64,000 nt of DNA, taken from NCBI RefSeq assembly GCF_002201515.1, contig NZ_CP021421.1, positions 3,242,970-3,306,969 on the forward strand, given 5' to 3'. Position numbers and translations under genes: made by a program. The notes under the pieces are model-generated. The model did no database searches and was not told the origin of the DNA. It worked only from the letters and a program-made list of their open reading frames with translations. The stretch comes from Muribaculum intestinale. GTDB taxonomy: Bacteria; Bacteroidota; Bacteroidia; Bacteroidales; Muribaculaceae. The first letter of the stretch is position 1. Each line of letters starts with the position of its first letter. Shown here piece by piece: positions 18,322 through 29,081 of this stretch.

Positions 18322-19146
18322 ATGACACTTGACATACTCATTGCTACATATGGCAATCAAGGCATAATCCGAGTAAGCCAAATGACCTTACCCCCGATAC
18401 CGGGGGTAAGGTACATTGTTTCATGGCAAATACCAAGGGGCGAAGTTCCCGGGCAAATCCCCGACTCTCTGAAAAGGAAAGACATTGATATATATTCCCA
18501 CTTTTCAACGGGTGTATCCCGAAACAGGAATTTCGCATTATCAAAAGCAACGGCTGACTATTGCCTGATTTCAGATGATGACCTGATATACACAGAAGAA
18601 AGCATCAGGCATTTATTTGATATCTTCAAGGATAATCCATCGGTCGATATCTTTGCTTTTAAAGCGGAATGCCAAATGGAACGCAATATGCCATCGTATT
18701 CATTTGACCTACGACACCCTCCGCGCTTCTATTGGCCGTTGGAATTCGAAATTGCATTTAATCTTGAAAGTATCCGACGCCATAAAGTCAGATTCAACGA
18801 ACTATTCGGGCGGAATGCTCCAATATTGCAATCCGGAGAAATCGCCGTATTTCTCCATCAGGCTTTTAAACGGAATATGACCGGACGATATTTCCCGTTG
18901 AGTCTGTGTAGCCACCCTAATCCTACAACAATGGAGCATATGGCACTCAATGAAGGTGTCATCATGGCTCACGGCGCATCAATAGCCTTGATTCATCCTG
19001 TCACATGGTTTCCCCGCATTATTGTCAACGCATACCGGCGGAGCCGACATCTTGACACATCGTTTCCCCAGATGTTAAAGTTGATGCTGAAAGGATGCAT
19101 ATACCGTTACAGACATATATCATCCGACGGCTCGGAACGGCGTTAA
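18322..19146 (+). CDS. Glycosyltransferase family 2-like protein
   Basis: A 274-residue GT-A fold protein: an N-terminal LDILIATYGNQG nucleotide-binding strand, a GVSRNRNFALSKA segment typical of GT2, and the metal-binding triad at residues 85-87 (SDDDL). The donor and acceptor are unknown. It lies in a trio of glycosyltransferases, so cell-surface glycan assembly is likely. Base composition is AT-richer than the upstream housekeeping run. Its stop codon overlaps the stop of the convergent gene within the shared palindrome TTAA. Confidence 0.78.
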   Translation: MTLDILIATYGNQGIIRVSQMTLPPIPGVRYIVSWQIPRGEVPGQIPDSLKRKDIDIYSHFSTGVSRNRNFALSKATADYCLISDDDLIYTEESIRHLFDIFKDNPSVDIFAFKAECQMERNMPSYSFDLRHPPRFYWPLEFEIAFNLESIRRHKVRFNELFGRNAPILQSGEIAVFLHQAFKRNMTGRYFPLSLCSHPNPTTMEHMALNEGVIMAHGASIALIHPVTWFPRIIVNAYRRSRHLDTSFPQMLKLMLKGCIYRYRHISSDGSERR

Positions 19147-20288
19147 CAAATATTGGGGAACGGAGGCTTAGACAATCCCTTAGCCCAAAAGTCAAGGAAG
19201 CGACGCGACACCACATCGAGATGATTGTGCGTGGCGACGAAATCGCGTGATGCACGCGACTGTGCAGGAATACGTTCAGGGTGCAGCACTATATCCTCGA
19301 AAGTGCGGAACAATGCCTCGTCGTCAGGAACAGCATTTATTATGGGACGATTGTCATGTTCGTCTATAAAATCGTAAAATTCAGGTTCTGCACCGGTTAC
19401 CGCTACTATGCCCTGCGCCATAGCGAGCATGGCGTTTGTAGCGGGTGTGTAGCTGTACAGCTGGTCGAGAATTACGTGTGACGAGCGCATCATTCCGACA
19501 TAATCCTTATATGGCACACTTTCCACGTAGGTAAGTTCACATTTGTCGGGATAACGCTCCACGACTTTTTTTACAGCCGCGAGCATACGGTCGGTGCCCT
19601 TTTCAACCATTCGGTCGCGATGTACACCAAGGAATATCCTTACCTTTCCCGGTATCGAATCTATCTCGGGACGCAGTGACAATGAATCGACATCAATAGG
19701 AATGCCGGCATATGCGACTTTCTCTGCCGGGAAATGGCGCAACATCTCCTCATTGTATTCCCACAGAGCGGAAACGGCACCGTCAAAACGAGAGAATACA
19801 TAATCATTATAATGCCTCATCTCGGGAGTGTTCCACGACGTCATCAGGTCGGGACTACTGACTGCGAGAGGTCCCGGGCCGGAGCCGATACGCCACTCGT
19901 TGTAACGCATACCCCCTCTGTCAAGACAATAGTCTATCCAGTACGGCTCCGCGCCATATGCCGAATTCAATACCAGACGGTTGTTTCTGCGGATGAAATC
20001 GAAAATCCATTTCAGACGCTGCGGGCGCTGTGTGACAAAAAAAGGAGTCCCTATCTGCACTACATCATATCCGGAAAGACGTCCCGACATCATAAGCCAC
20101 TTAATCCTGGCAGCCAATATGGCCCCACCGACCTTTCCCGGTATGTGCCGGTCAAGATCGATATCGCGGTGTGTGCCCATCCACGTGCTCCCGTTGGATG
20201 CGACAACTACATCATGTCCAAGATTTTCAAGTCCTTTGGCCAGACAATTGTGGTAATTGCTTGCGTCGCCCAATAACAGTATTCTCAT
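19143..20288 (-). CDS. Glycosyltransferase family 4-like protein
   Basis: 381 residues with a GT-B layout: an N-terminal Rossmann start MRILLLGDASNYHNCLAKGL with a GHDVVVAS strand, and a C-terminal half with IFLGVHRDRMVEKGTDRML (donor-site loop), SSHVILDQLYSYTPATNAMLAMAQG and a G-x-EPEFYDF segment where the catalytic E-x7-E region would lie. The sugar donor is not predictable. It is divergent from the GT2 gene at 20328 and convergent with the GT2 gene at 18322. Confidence 0.75.
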   Translation of the reverse strand: MRILLLGDASNYHNCLAKGLENLGHDVVVASNGSTWMGTHRDIDLDRHIPGKVGGAILAARIKWLMMSGRLSGYDVVQIGTPFFVTQRPQRLKWIFDFIRRNNRLVLNSAYGAEPYWIDYCLDRGGMRYNEWRIGSGPGPLAVSSPDLMTSWNTPEMRHYNDYVFSRFDGAVSALWEYNEEMLRHFPAEKVAYAGIPIDVDSLSLRPEIDSIPGKVRIFLGVHRDRMVEKGTDRMLAAVKKVVERYPDKCELTYVESVPYKDYVGMMRSSHVILDQLYSYTPATNAMLAMAQGIVAVTGAEPEFYDFIDEHDNRPIINAVPDDEALFRTFEDIVLHPERIPAQSRASRDFVATHNHLDVVSRRFLDFWAKGLSKPPFPNIC

Positions 20289-20327
20289 ATAATAAAGAAC
20301 AGCTGTTTTTCGTTTTTATTGTAAGTT

Positions 20328-21251
20328 ATGGAATCTTTGCTTACTGTAGTCATACCTGTATTCAACCGTGAAGATATTGTCGGAGCGACATTGGAATCGC
20401 TTGAACGACAAGGATTGAAATGTCCGGTTGTACTGGTCGACAACAACAGTACCGACGGCACATCAAAAGTATTGGAGCACTGGGCCCGAAAACAAGACAA
20501 AGCCGGTTGGTGCATAACGGTCGTAAAGGAAACAACCGCCGGCGCAGCTGCCGCACGCAACCGCGGATTGCAGGAAGCAAACACTCCGTGGGTGATGTTT
20601 TTCGATTCTGACGACCTGATGCTCGACGGACATCTCAAGCGTGTACACGAGGCAATCGTAAGATATCCTGACAATGATATCATCGGCTGGGATGTTGCAG
20701 TACGATGCCTCGACGGAAGCAGTACCATACGCGATTTCGCAGACAAGGATATAATGTTCCGCAATATATTCAACGCCATTTTCTCAACACAGCGCTATGC
20801 CGTACGCACCGATTTCTTCCGTAAAGCCGGGGCCTGGAATGCAAAAGTATTGGGCTGGGACGATTATGAAACAGGCATGCGTCTTGCCGCTGAGAATCCC
20901 CGGGTTTTAAAGATTCACGGACAACCGACAGTGCTTGTTGTAGAACAGAGAAAATCCATCACCGGCACCGACTATTCATCCGGAGCACAAAAATGGGAAT
21001 ATGCGCTCGACTGCTGCGAGGAGACATTGCAAAAATATAATCTCCGGAAGGAACTACGGTGGCTTGAACTACGCCGCATGATTCTCGCATCGCTTTATGC
21101 CCGCGAAAAAAGTCCCGAGGCCGACAGGCTTTACAACGAGGTAATGAAGAGAGCGCACAGCCATTGGCGCAGACTGTTGTTGAAAACAGCATATGCCTAT
21201 ACCCGCCGCGGTGGCAGAGGCATACACATATTGCTACGGCCATTTATATGA
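20328..21251 (+). CDS. Glycosyltransferase family 2
   Basis: 307 residues. The canonical GT2 N-terminus TVVIPVFNREDIVGATLES is followed by VDNNSTDGT, the segment GAAAARNRGLQEA and the DxD-type motif FFDSDDLM (residues 91-98). A later WDDYETGMRL gives the ED-like acceptor or base motif. The C-terminal region is basic and helical. It probably transfers a sugar to a surface polysaccharide or lipooligosaccharide. Confidence 0.85.
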   Translation: MESLLTVVIPVFNREDIVGATLESLERQGLKCPVVLVDNNSTDGTSKVLEHWARKQDKAGWCITVVKETTAGAAAARNRGLQEANTPWVMFFDSDDLMLDGHLKRVHEAIVRYPDNDIIGWDVAVRCLDGSSTIRDFADKDIMFRNIFNAIFSTQRYAVRTDFFRKAGAWNAKVLGWDDYETGMRLAAENPRVLKIHGQPTVLVVEQRKSITGTDYSSGAQKWEYALDCCEETLQKYNLRKELRWLELRRMILASLYAREKSPEADRLYNEVMKRAHSHWRRLLLKTAYAYTRRGGRGIHILLRPFI

Positions 21252-21265
21252 CACGGGCCATCGCA

Positions 21266-21931
21266 TCACCACTCGTAGGCTATTGTAAAGCCAAGGGCAT
21301 TGAGACTCATGCCACGACCTCCCCATGTATAATTGTTTGCCGAAGTAATAAGCTGGTATGTGATGCCGAGGTCGACTGCCTGCTTTGAATTAGATGAATT
21401 GACGGGAATGCGCAATCCGACCGACGGACGCAGATAGAACTGACCGTCGTTGGACAGATATCCGTTGCCGAACTCCAGATAATTGTTGCCGAGCAGAAAT
21501 GTAGCGCCAAGCCTCAGATCAATAAAAGCCGACAACTCGTTTGACGCGCCACCGAATGTAAAACGGAAATCGGTAAACAACGGCAACATGGCACCGGTCT
21601 TATTGGCGCCGTGCTCCCAGTATCCCGGCACATCGGCTCTTGAGAGTGAACCATCGTAATTTGAAAAAGCGACATCGACACCCAGGCCGACGCCCATATA
21701 GAACCATGATGTGTACTGGAATCCCTGAGATGTGGACACACTCAGTATGTTGGCCCTGTTATGGCCGAGTCCTGCCATTGCTGTCGCATCAACAAACCCC
21801 TTATATTGCCACGAGCCGGAAAGAGCCGGACGCAAAAGCTGGGGCAACTGGTTGGCCAGCTCATAGTATTGAGCAGATGCTCCAAATGCGGCAGAAAGTG
21901 CAAATATTGCCAATGGCAAACGCTTTTTCAT
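21266..21931 (-). CDS. Small outer-membrane beta-barrel protein
   Basis: 221 residues from the ATG at 21929-21931, which directly precedes a clear signal peptide (KKRLPLAIFALSAAFGASAQ). The rest alternates hydrophobic and polar residues (FQYTSWFYMGVGLGVDVAF, AFIDLRLGATFLLG, PSVGLRIPVN) and ends in YEW, as expected of an 8-10 stranded barrel with a C-terminal aromatic. The family is not recognised beyond that. A longer frame to 21970 adds 13 residues and is less likely. Confidence 0.7.
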   Translation of the reverse strand: MKKRLPLAIFALSAAFGASAQYYELANQLPQLLRPALSGSWQYKGFVDATAMAGLGHNRANILSVSTSQGFQYTSWFYMGVGLGVDVAFSNYDGSLSRADVPGYWEHGANKTGAMLPLFTDFRFTFGGASNELSAFIDLRLGATFLLGNNYLEFGNGYLSNDGQFYLRPSVGLRIPVNSSNSKQAVDLGITYQLITSANNYTWGGRGMSLNALGFTIAYEW

Positions 21932-22066
21932 AATGACCATACTACAAATTAAAAAATATATGGAAGTCATCTCTGTATATCAGCAACAACTTCCATATTA
22001 TAACACTTTTAATGCGCAAATAGTTACATCCGCATCATCTTGTCTCTGCAACCGTCGGGCGGCACA

Positions 22067-23110
22067 TCAGATATGCTCGGCAATCCATTGCCCTACCTCA
22101 TACGTGCGGTATCCCGGCTTCGAAAGGTCGGGAGTCGTAAATCCGGCTTCAAGCGAAGCCTGCACGGCATCACGTATAGCCTTGCCTTCATCCGGAAGAT
22201 TAAAGTATTCAAAGAGCATGGCCACCGACAGAATCTGAGCAATCGGGTTGGCGATATTACGGCCTTTTGCCTCGGGCCACGAACCATGGATAGGCTCAAA
22301 CACCGGAGTCGACTCTCCGGTCGATGCCGACGGGAGCAATCCCATTGAGCCGGATATCACAGAACCCTCGTCGGTAAGGATATCGCCGAACGTATTTTCA
22401 GTAACCATCACATCGAAAAAGCAAGGGTCCTGAATCATACGCATGGCCGCATTGTCGACATACATGAAATCAGTGGTGACATCGGGATACTCTGCCGCTA
22501 TCTCTTTTGCAACCTTGCGCCACAGGCGGGAGGAAGCCAATACGTTAGCCTTGTCAACCACAGTAAGATGACGACGGCGGCGGCGTGCATACTCATAGCC
22601 GACACGCAATATCCTCCCTACCTCACTGCGTGTATAAAAATTGGTATCCCAGGCCTCATTGTCACCTTCATGCTTTTTGCCGAAATACATGCCGCCGGTA
22701 AGCTCTCGGATACACACAAAATCGGCGCCACGAATTATATCGGCACGCAACGGTGATTTATCGAGCAGCATCGGGAAAGTCGTCACAGGCCTGATATTGG
22801 CAAACAGACCGAGTTTCTTGCGCATTGCGAGCAATCCCTGCTCGGGCCGCACTTTCGCGTCAGGGTCATTGTCGTATTTAGGATCGCCTACGGCAGAGAA
22901 CAGTACAGCATCGCTGTCGCGACACAGTTCATATGTCTGATGGGGGAACGGATCCCCGACCTTATCGATGGCATCAGCACCGACGATACCGTAGGAGAAT
23001 TCGACAGTATGTCCGAAACGCTCACACACTTTTTTCATGACGAGCACACCCTGTGCGGAGATTTCAGGGCCTATGCCGTCGCCCGGCAATACCGCTATTT
23101 TAAAATTCAT
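22067..23110 (-). CDS. leuB: 3-isopropylmalate dehydrogenase
   Basis: The last gene of the leucine cluster. It oxidises and decarboxylates 3-isopropylmalate with NAD+. The 347 residues show [10 protein letters not shown], the ELTGGMYFG region, the catalytic Lys in [15 protein letters not shown], the metal-binding DNAAMRMI, and [15 protein letters not shown]. The nucleotide loop reads [17 protein letters not shown] rather than the common HGSAPDIAGK form. It lies 20 bp downstream of leuD on the minus strand. Confidence 0.95.
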   Translation of the reverse strand: MNFKIAVLPGDGIGPEISAQGVLVMKKVCERFGHTVEFSYGIVGADAIDKVGDPFPHQTYELCRDSDAVLFSAVGDPKYDNDPDAKVRPEQGLLAMRKKLGLFANIRPVTTFPMLLDKSPLRADIIRGADFVCIRELTGGMYFGKKHEGDNEAWDTNFYTRSEVGRILRVGYEYARRRRRHLTVVDKANVLASSRLWRKVAKEIAAEYPDVTTDFMYVDNAAMRMIQDPCFFDVMVTENTFGDILTDEGSVISGSMGLLPSASTGESTPVFEPIHGSWPEAKGRNIANPIAQILSVAMLFEYFNLPDEGKAIRDAVQASLEAGFTTPDLSKPGYRTYEVGQWIAEHI

Positions 23111-23130
23111 CAGTATAAGTTATAGTCTGT

Positions 23131-23727
23131 TTAGTAATGTTTTGCCTTACGCTCGTAGGCCTCGGTGTCATCCTTGCGTGAGAGCAGATAGGATATGTCA
23201 TCCAGACCATTGAGCAGACAATGTTTTTTATATGGATTGATGTCGAAGTGCTCCATGTGTCCGGTCGACAGATTTGTTATGGTCTGATCGGGAAGATTCA
23301 CACATATCTGCGAGCCCGGGGCGGCAAACACTGTATCAAAAAGTTCTTTCAGGAACTCATCAGAGACCACCACCGGAAGCACAAAGTTGTTGAGCTCATT
23401 ATTCTTATGTATATCGGCAAAGAAGCTCGACACTACTACGCGGAACCCATAGTCATGTATGGCCCACGCGGCATGTTCGCGAGAGGAACCGCTGCCGAAA
23501 TTCTTTCCGGCAATAAGTATCGAACCGGAATATCGCGGGTCATTGAGCACAAAACTGTCAATCTTGTTTCCTTCCTTGTCGAATCGCCAGTCGCGGAACA
23601 GATTGTCACCGAACCCCTCTCTTGAGGTAGCCTTAAGAAATCGGGCAGGGATAATCTGGTCGGTATCCACATTCTCGACAGGCAGAGGCACTGCCGTGGA
23701 TGTTATTATTGTAATCTTTTCGTCCAT
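23131..23727 (-). CDS. leuD: 3-isopropylmalate dehydratase small subunit
   Basis: 198 residues forming the swivel domain of isopropylmalate isomerase, with [13 protein letters not shown] and the substrate loop [17 protein letters not shown]. It pairs with LeuC, whose gene ends at 23735, only 7 bp upstream. Confidence 0.95.
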   Translation of the reverse strand: MDEKITIITSTAVPLPVENVDTDQIIPARFLKATSREGFGDNLFRDWRFDKEGNKIDSFVLNDPRYSGSILIAGKNFGSGSSREHAAWAIHDYGFRVVVSSFFADIHKNNELNNFVLPVVVSDEFLKELFDTVFAAPGSQICVNLPDQTITNLSTGHMEHFDINPYKKHCLLNGLDDISYLLSRKDDTEAYERKAKHY

Positions 23728-23734
23728 TTCTGTA

Positions 23735-25129
23735 TTAAAGCGTACGGGGGTCTGTGATATATCCGGTGAGGGCGGCAGCGGCGGCTACAGGCACGCCGGC
23801 AAGGACCGTTCGGGAACCGGGGCCCTGACGTCCTTCAAAGTTGCGATTGGAGGTAGACACACAAAGCCTGCCGGGAGCTACCTTATCGTCATTCATCGCA
23901 AGACATGCCGAGCATCCCGGCTCACGCAGTTCAAATCCGGCCTCGGCAAAAATGCGGTCAAGTCCGGCACTGCGAATCTGTCCCAGCACCCTGCGGCTTC
24001 CCGGCACAAGCCATACTATCACTCCGGGAGCTTTCTTACGCCCTTTGACCATTTCCGCAAAAAGCCTGAAATCCTCAAAGCGGCCATTGGTACAACTGCC
24101 TACAAACACGTAATCCACCCGCGTACCGGTAATCTTCTCTCCCTCTTCAAATCCCATATACCGGAGCGCACGTGTATATCCTGCACGTTCAGCATCATTC
24201 TCCCCGGGATTCCGTGGCACAACCTCAGAAATACCGATACCCATCCCAGGATTAGTGCCGAACGTGACGCGCGGCTCGATATCGGCAGCATCAAATCTCA
24301 CCTCGGCATCGAAAACGGCATCATAATCCGTAGGGAGAGTGCGCCAATATGCCACAGCCTCATCCCACTTGTCATCCTTGGGAGCAAAGTCGCGTCCCTT
24401 GAGATAGGCAAATGTTGTTTCATCCGGGGCTACCATGCCGCCGCGCGCGCCCATCTCAATCGACAGATTGCATAGCGTCATTCTCTCCTCCATCGACATA
24501 TCGCGGACAACCTCTCCGGCATACTCAACGAAATATCCCGTGGCGCCGGATGTCGTCATCCGTGATATTATATAAAGCGCCACATCCTTGGCGGTGACAC
24601 CGGGACGCAAATGCCCGTCAACGGTGATACGCATCGACTTTGGCTTAGGCTGGAGTATGCACTGCGAGGCAAGCACCATCTCCACCTCCGAGGTACCTAT
24701 CCCGAAGGCCACCGCGCCAAAAGCGCCATGAGTGGAAGTATGGCTGTCGCCGCACACTATCGTGTAGCCCGGGAGTGTCAAGCCATTTTCGGGCCCGATG
24801 ACGTGGATTATACCGTTGCGCTCATGCCCTATCCCGAAGATATCCAGACCGAACTCAGCCGCATTGCGGTTGAGTGTCTCCACCTGATTGCGCGACACCG
24901 GATCGGCAATCGGCTTATCCTGGTTTTTTGTCGGAATATTGTGGTCGGGAGAACAGACAGTGCGTCCGGGGCGGAACACCCTGAGGCCGCGGCGGCGCAG
25001 ACCGTCAAAGGCCTGCGGACTTGTCACCTCATGGCAATAATGCCTGTCGATATACAACTGTGTTGGTCCACCCTCTATGACATTTACGGCGTGGGCATCC
25101 CAGATTTTATCAAAAAGAGTTTTCGGCAT
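23735..25129 (-). CDS. leuC: 3-isopropylmalate dehydratase large subunit
   Basis: The aconitase-family [4Fe-4S] catalytic subunit (464 residues). Motifs include [14 protein letters not shown], the cluster ligand in FVGSCTNGR, and the pair in [11 protein letters not shown]. It isomerises 2- to 3-isopropylmalate with LeuD. It is co-directional, starting 17 bp after leuA. Confidence 0.95.
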   Translation of the reverse strand: MPKTLFDKIWDAHAVNVIEGGPTQLYIDRHYCHEVTSPQAFDGLRRRGLRVFRPGRTVCSPDHNIPTKNQDKPIADPVSRNQVETLNRNAAEFGLDIFGIGHERNGIIHVIGPENGLTLPGYTIVCGDSHTSTHGAFGAVAFGIGTSEVEMVLASQCILQPKPKSMRITVDGHLRPGVTAKDVALYIISRMTTSGATGYFVEYAGEVVRDMSMEERMTLCNLSIEMGARGGMVAPDETTFAYLKGRDFAPKDDKWDEAVAYWRTLPTDYDAVFDAEVRFDAADIEPRVTFGTNPGMGIGISEVVPRNPGENDAERAGYTRALRYMGFEEGEKITGTRVDYVFVGSCTNGRFEDFRLFAEMVKGRKKAPGVIVWLVPGSRRVLGQIRSAGLDRIFAEAGFELREPGCSACLAMNDDKVAPGRLCVSTSNRNFEGRQGPGSRTVLAGVPVAAAAALTGYITDPRTL

Positions 25130-25146
25130 AGATATAAAGTATCAGG

Positions 25147-26643
25147 TCAATGTACAAATTTATTGATAGCATCGATAAACGCCTCGGCGGATGCGGCGAT
25201 AATATCGGTGTTGGCCGAGAATCCATAGTAACTGTTGCCGTCGTATTCAACCGTCATATGCACCTTTCCGATATCATTCGAGCCCTTGTTGATTGCCTGT
25301 ATGAGGAATTCCTTAACAAGCATCTTGCGATGGATAATCTGCTTGATGGCAGTAATGGCTGCGTCGACAGGGCCGTTGCCTGAGGCACATGCCTCAAATT
25401 TCTCGCCTGCGATATCAAGTCCGATAGATGCTACCGACTTCACCCCGACTCCGGAAGTAACCTGAAGGAAATCGAGCTTCAGGCGACGGTTGGCCTTGTG
25501 GTGCTCGCCTGCAAGCATCAGCACATCGTCGTCGTTGATTTCCTTCTTGCGGTCGGCCAAACGGAGGAAAGCCTCATAAGCCTTGTCGAGTGCCTCTTTG
25601 CTCAGTTCCACACCAAGCACATGCAGACGATGTTTCAACGCCGCGCGCCCCGAGCGGGCGGTGAGCACAATAGAATTCTCGTCGACACCTACATCTTTCG
25701 GGTCGATAATCTCGTAGCTCTCACGATTTTTCAGCACGCCATCCTGATGTATGCCCGAGCTGTGGGCAAAAGCATTGCGTCCAACAATAGCCTTGTTGGG
25801 CTGCACGGGCATATTCATCAGCGACGACACCATACGGCTTACGCCACATATCTTAGTGGCGTTGATGTTTGTGTCGATACCGAGTTCCTTATGCGAGCGG
25901 AATGCCATCACAACCTCCTCAAGCGACGTGTTGCCGGCACGCTCACCAATACCATTGATAGTGACTTCGGCCTGACGCGCCCCGCCCATCACACCTGAAA
26001 TGGTGTTGGCAGTAGCCATACCAAGATCATTATGGCAGTGGGTGGCTATTGTGACACGATGTATGCCGTCGACATGCTCCATGAGATATTTTATCTTGTC
26101 GCGGAACTCCCAGGGCATACAATATCCTGTAGTATCCGGGATATTGACGACAGTCGCGCCGGCCTTTATCACAGCCTCAACGACTCTAGCAAGATATTCA
26201 TTGTCGGTACGGCCCGCATCCTCGGCATAAAACTGCACATCCTCAACAAAGCTCTTGGCATACTTTACAGCCGCAACCGCGCGCTCGATAATCTCTTCGC
26301 GATTGGAGTTGAACTTATATTTTATATGAGGGTCGGAAGTGCCGATACCGGTATGTATGCGTTTATGCTTGGCATATTGCAGCGACTCGGCGGCGACACG
26401 GATGTCATTTTCCACAGCGCGCGTCAATGCACATATGGTAGGCCATGTGACGGCCTTTGATATTTCAACAACCGAATTAAAATCGCCGGGACTCGATACG
26501 GGGAAGCCGGCTTCTATGACGTCGACACCCAACTCCTCAAGCGCCTTGGCCACCTCGATTTTCTCAACAGTATTGAGCTGGCATCCCGGCACCTGTTCGC
26601 CATCGCGAAGAGTAGTGTCAAATATAAAAAGTCTGTCACTCAT
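25147..26643 (-). CDS. leuA: 2-isopropylmalate synthase
   Basis: First committed step of leucine synthesis (2-oxoisovalerate plus acetyl-CoA). The 498 residues have the [12 protein letters not shown] signature, catalytic-domain metal ligands ([13 protein letters not shown]), GIGERAGN, and the C-terminal LeuA regulatory domain (about 385-498; the [10 protein letters not shown] segment leads into it) that binds leucine for feedback inhibition. It heads the operon leuA-leuC-leuD-leuB. The promoter and a dyad lie just upstream. No Leu-rich leader peptide was found. Confidence 0.95.
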   Translation of the reverse strand: MSDRLFIFDTTLRDGEQVPGCQLNTVEKIEVAKALEELGVDVIEAGFPVSSPGDFNSVVEISKAVTWPTICALTRAVENDIRVAAESLQYAKHKRIHTGIGTSDPHIKYKFNSNREEIIERAVAAVKYAKSFVEDVQFYAEDAGRTDNEYLARVVEAVIKAGATVVNIPDTTGYCMPWEFRDKIKYLMEHVDGIHRVTIATHCHNDLGMATANTISGVMGGARQAEVTINGIGERAGNTSLEEVVMAFRSHKELGIDTNINATKICGVSRMVSSLMNMPVQPNKAIVGRNAFAHSSGIHQDGVLKNRESYEIIDPKDVGVDENSIVLTARSGRAALKHRLHVLGVELSKEALDKAYEAFLRLADRKKEINDDDVLMLAGEHHKANRRLKLDFLQVTSGVGVKSVASIGLDIAGEKFEACASGNGPVDAAITAIKQIIHRKMLVKEFLIQAINKGSNDIGKVHMTVEYDGNSYYGFSANTDIIAASAEAFIDAINKFVH

Positions 26644-26685
26644 AGGGAAAACTATTTTAATACTTTTTCAAATTCCAATATTCCG

Positions 26686-26749
26686 CAAAAATAACGGAAA
26701 TTGGCGAAACAATCAAGCAAAAGCCGGATTATTTCGCCAATTCCCCGTT
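26686..26749 (-). promoter_or_regulatory. leu operon promoter overlapping a dyad
   Basis: The minus-strand -7 box TATTTTTG (26686-26693) sits about 43 bp before leuA, with a TTTG element 24 nt further up. It is embedded in a long inverted repeat, AACGGAAATTGGCGAAA (26693-26709) against TTTCGCCAATTCCCCGTT (26732-26749). The dyad could be an operator or the terminator of the upstream ABC transporter operon. Confidence 0.5.
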
Positions 26750-26796
26750 ATTGTGAACAATTCGGCAGAATCACCTGCGCGAATGTGTCGATTTGA

Positions 26797-28134
26797 TTAT
26801 TTTATCCAACGCCACAAGTCGGCAAAAGTAGATTTGTGTCCATACATGAGAATACCACGACGATATATACGCGCCGACAGCCATGTAAAGAACGCAGCAG
26901 TGCCATAGAGCACCACAATCGAGGCAAGCATCTCCCAAGCCGGCACATCGTAGGGGAGGCGCACCATCATCACAATAGGAGATGTGAACGGAATAATCGA
27001 GCATACCACACCAAGCGTGCCGTCAGGATTCTGGATACAAGTCTGGCCTATCATAAGGGAGAACACTATCACCATCATCAGGGGGGTCATAAACTGATTG
27101 GCATCGCTCTGCTGGTCAACCGCCGAGCCGAATGCGGCAAAAAGCGACGCATAAAGCATATATCCGCCAATAAAGTATATGACGAACATGCCAAGCAGTT
27201 GCAGCCACTTCACCCCAAGAATAGCATGAATCATATCGCCAAGCTCGCTGTCGGCCGCCATATCGGCGGCTGCTCCGACAGCACCGGCATCAAACGACGA
27301 GGCATCCATGGAACCGGCAATGCCCAGCCCCCCGAGCACCATCAGCCCTATACCTATAAGCACAGCCCATATAGCGACCTGTGTAAGGCCCACAAGGGCA
27401 ACACCGAGAATCTTGCCGAGCATCAGCTCCACCGGCTTGCATGAACTTACGATTACCTCTACGATACGGTTGACCTTGTCCTCGACCACCGAACTCATAA
27501 TCATAGCTCCGTAAGTAAGCACAAACATATATGTAAGGAATGCAAGTGCCAGACCGATGACCGACATGAGCTCGTCGGAGGTAACTGAAGTGTCACCGTC
27601 ATCGCTCCATGTATTTGTGCGGACAGCCACCTGCACCTGACTGTCCTTTATGATACGGTCAAGTTCAGGTATGCCATAGGATGCGACCCTTGTATCCGAC
27701 ACGGCCTTGCTGAGCTGGTCTTCGATTACCTCACGGAGAGAGGAACGTGTAGGCGACGAGCTGAACACGTTGACCTGCAACGTGGAATCGAGAGTAGCCG
27801 GTATGACCACGATAGCATAATATGGAGGCCGGTCATAGTCGTCCGACTCTTCATCGTTCGCAAACTTCTGACGCATATTCCCTACATTATAGTCGGAAGG
27901 CATCTCGAAGATATACTCACTTGTGTTTTCCAGACATGCGCCGTAGCGCCCGCTCTGGTCAATAACGGCCACATGGTCGCCTTCAGCTTCATTAAGTACC
28001 ATCATCAGTCCCATGGCAAACCCTATGGAGACAATCAGAAACGGCACGAGGAGAGTGGTCAGTATAAAAGATTTCTTGGCAACTATAGAAAGATACTCGC
28101 GCCTCAGCACAAGCCATAATCGTGTCTTATTCAT
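26797..28134 (-). CDS. ABC-2 type exporter permease (NatB-like)
   Basis: 445 residues: an N-terminal transmembrane helix (about 20-45), a large extracytoplasmic domain (to about 185), then five or six helices (for example YGAMIMSSVVEDKVNRIVEVIVSS, the ABC-2 signature region, and LGVALVGLTQVAIWAVLIG). This topology matches ABC-2 permeases such as NatB or YhaP. It overlaps the ATPase gene by 8 bp, so the two form one exporter, perhaps for Na+ or lipophilic compounds; the substrate is unknown. Confidence 0.85.
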   Translation of the reverse strand: MNKTRLWLVLRREYLSIVAKKSFILTTLLVPFLIVSIGFAMGLMMVLNEAEGDHVAVIDQSGRYGACLENTSEYIFEMPSDYNVGNMRQKFANDEESDDYDRPPYYAIVVIPATLDSTLQVNVFSSSPTRSSLREVIEDQLSKAVSDTRVASYGIPELDRIIKDSQVQVAVRTNTWSDDGDTSVTSDELMSVIGLALAFLTYMFVLTYGAMIMSSVVEDKVNRIVEVIVSSCKPVELMLGKILGVALVGLTQVAIWAVLIGIGLMVLGGLGIAGSMDASSFDAGAVGAAADMAADSELGDMIHAILGVKWLQLLGMFVIYFIGGYMLYASLFAAFGSAVDQQSDANQFMTPLMMVIVFSLMIGQTCIQNPDGTLGVVCSIIPFTSPIVMMVRLPYDVPAWEMLASIVVLYGTAAFFTWLSARIYRRGILMYGHKSTFADLWRWIK

Positions 28135-29041
28135 TTCCGGTCACAGTTTCGATGAAAATTTCGTTCATTGTAGGGAAAATTTCCTCAAATCCGAGAATAG
28201 TATATGTAGGATTAAGGAAGTCAATAACGGTACGCATTGCCACCCCCGGAGCAAGCCGCAGAATTATCTGAGAGCCGCCCATGATATCCGGCTCGATACT
28301 GTCAATCCTGAAAAACTCGGGATTTGGAGCTATGACAGGCTCGGCGACCCTTACCTTGAAAAGGTGTTTTTTATGCCGCTGCCTTACATCGGCTACATTG
28401 CCCTGCAACACCACCCTTGAATGGTTGATGAGCGATATGCTGTCGCACACTTCCTCGACCGACGACATATTATGAGTGGAAAACAGGATTGTGGCTCCGT
28501 TGTGGTTAAGCTCGAGTATCTCCTGTTTGAGTTGCTCGGCATTCACTGGGTCGAAACCGGAGAAGGGCTCGTCGAAAATCATAAGCGGCGGACGGTGTAC
28601 AACCGTGCCGATGAACTGTACTTTCTGAGCCATACCTTTTGAAAGGGCTTCAATCTTCTTATTGGCCCATTCGACAAGATTCATACGGCGCAGCCACTTT
28701 TCGGCCTCAATCCTTGCATCGCGCGAAGTCATCCCCTTCAACCGACCGAGATACACGATATGATCGATGACCTTCATCTTTTTATATAGGCCGCGTTCTT
28801 CGGGAAGATAACCGACACGCATCACATCGTCAGGATGCAAAGGTTTCCCATTGAGAAGCACCGTACCGCTGTCGGGAGTGATAATCTGATTTATTATACG
28901 TATGAGTGTGGTCTTGCCCGCACCGTTAGGGCCGAGCAGACCGTAAATAGTGCCTTCGGGTATCGACAGGTCAACACCGTCAAGAGCAGTATGCCCGTCG
29001 TAGCGCTTTACGACACCGGAGGCTTCGATAAGATTGTCCAT
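28127..29041 (-). CDS. ABC transporter ATP-binding protein (NatA-like)
   Basis: 304 residues with Walker A GPNGAGKTT, a Q-loop region, the ABC signature variant LSKGMAQKVQF, Walker B LMIFDEPFSGFDP and the H-loop STHNM. A C-terminal extension of about 80 residues is typical of DrrA/NatA-type exporters. It is the partner of the following permease. Confidence 0.92.
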   Translation of the reverse strand: MDNLIEASGVVKRYDGHTALDGVDLSIPEGTIYGLLGPNGAGKTTLIRIINQIITPDSGTVLLNGKPLHPDDVMRVGYLPEERGLYKKMKVIDHIVYLGRLKGMTSRDARIEAEKWLRRMNLVEWANKKIEALSKGMAQKVQFIGTVVHRPPLMIFDEPFSGFDPVNAEQLKQEILELNHNGATILFSTHNMSSVEEVCDSISLINHSRVVLQGNVADVRQRHKKHLFKVRVAEPVIAPNPEFFRIDSIEPDIMGGSQIILRLAPGVAMRTVIDFLNPTYTILGFEEIFPTMNEIFIETVTGNE

Positions 29042-29081
29042 CTACGTAATTATTCCAATAATATTCAATAAAAGTATAATC

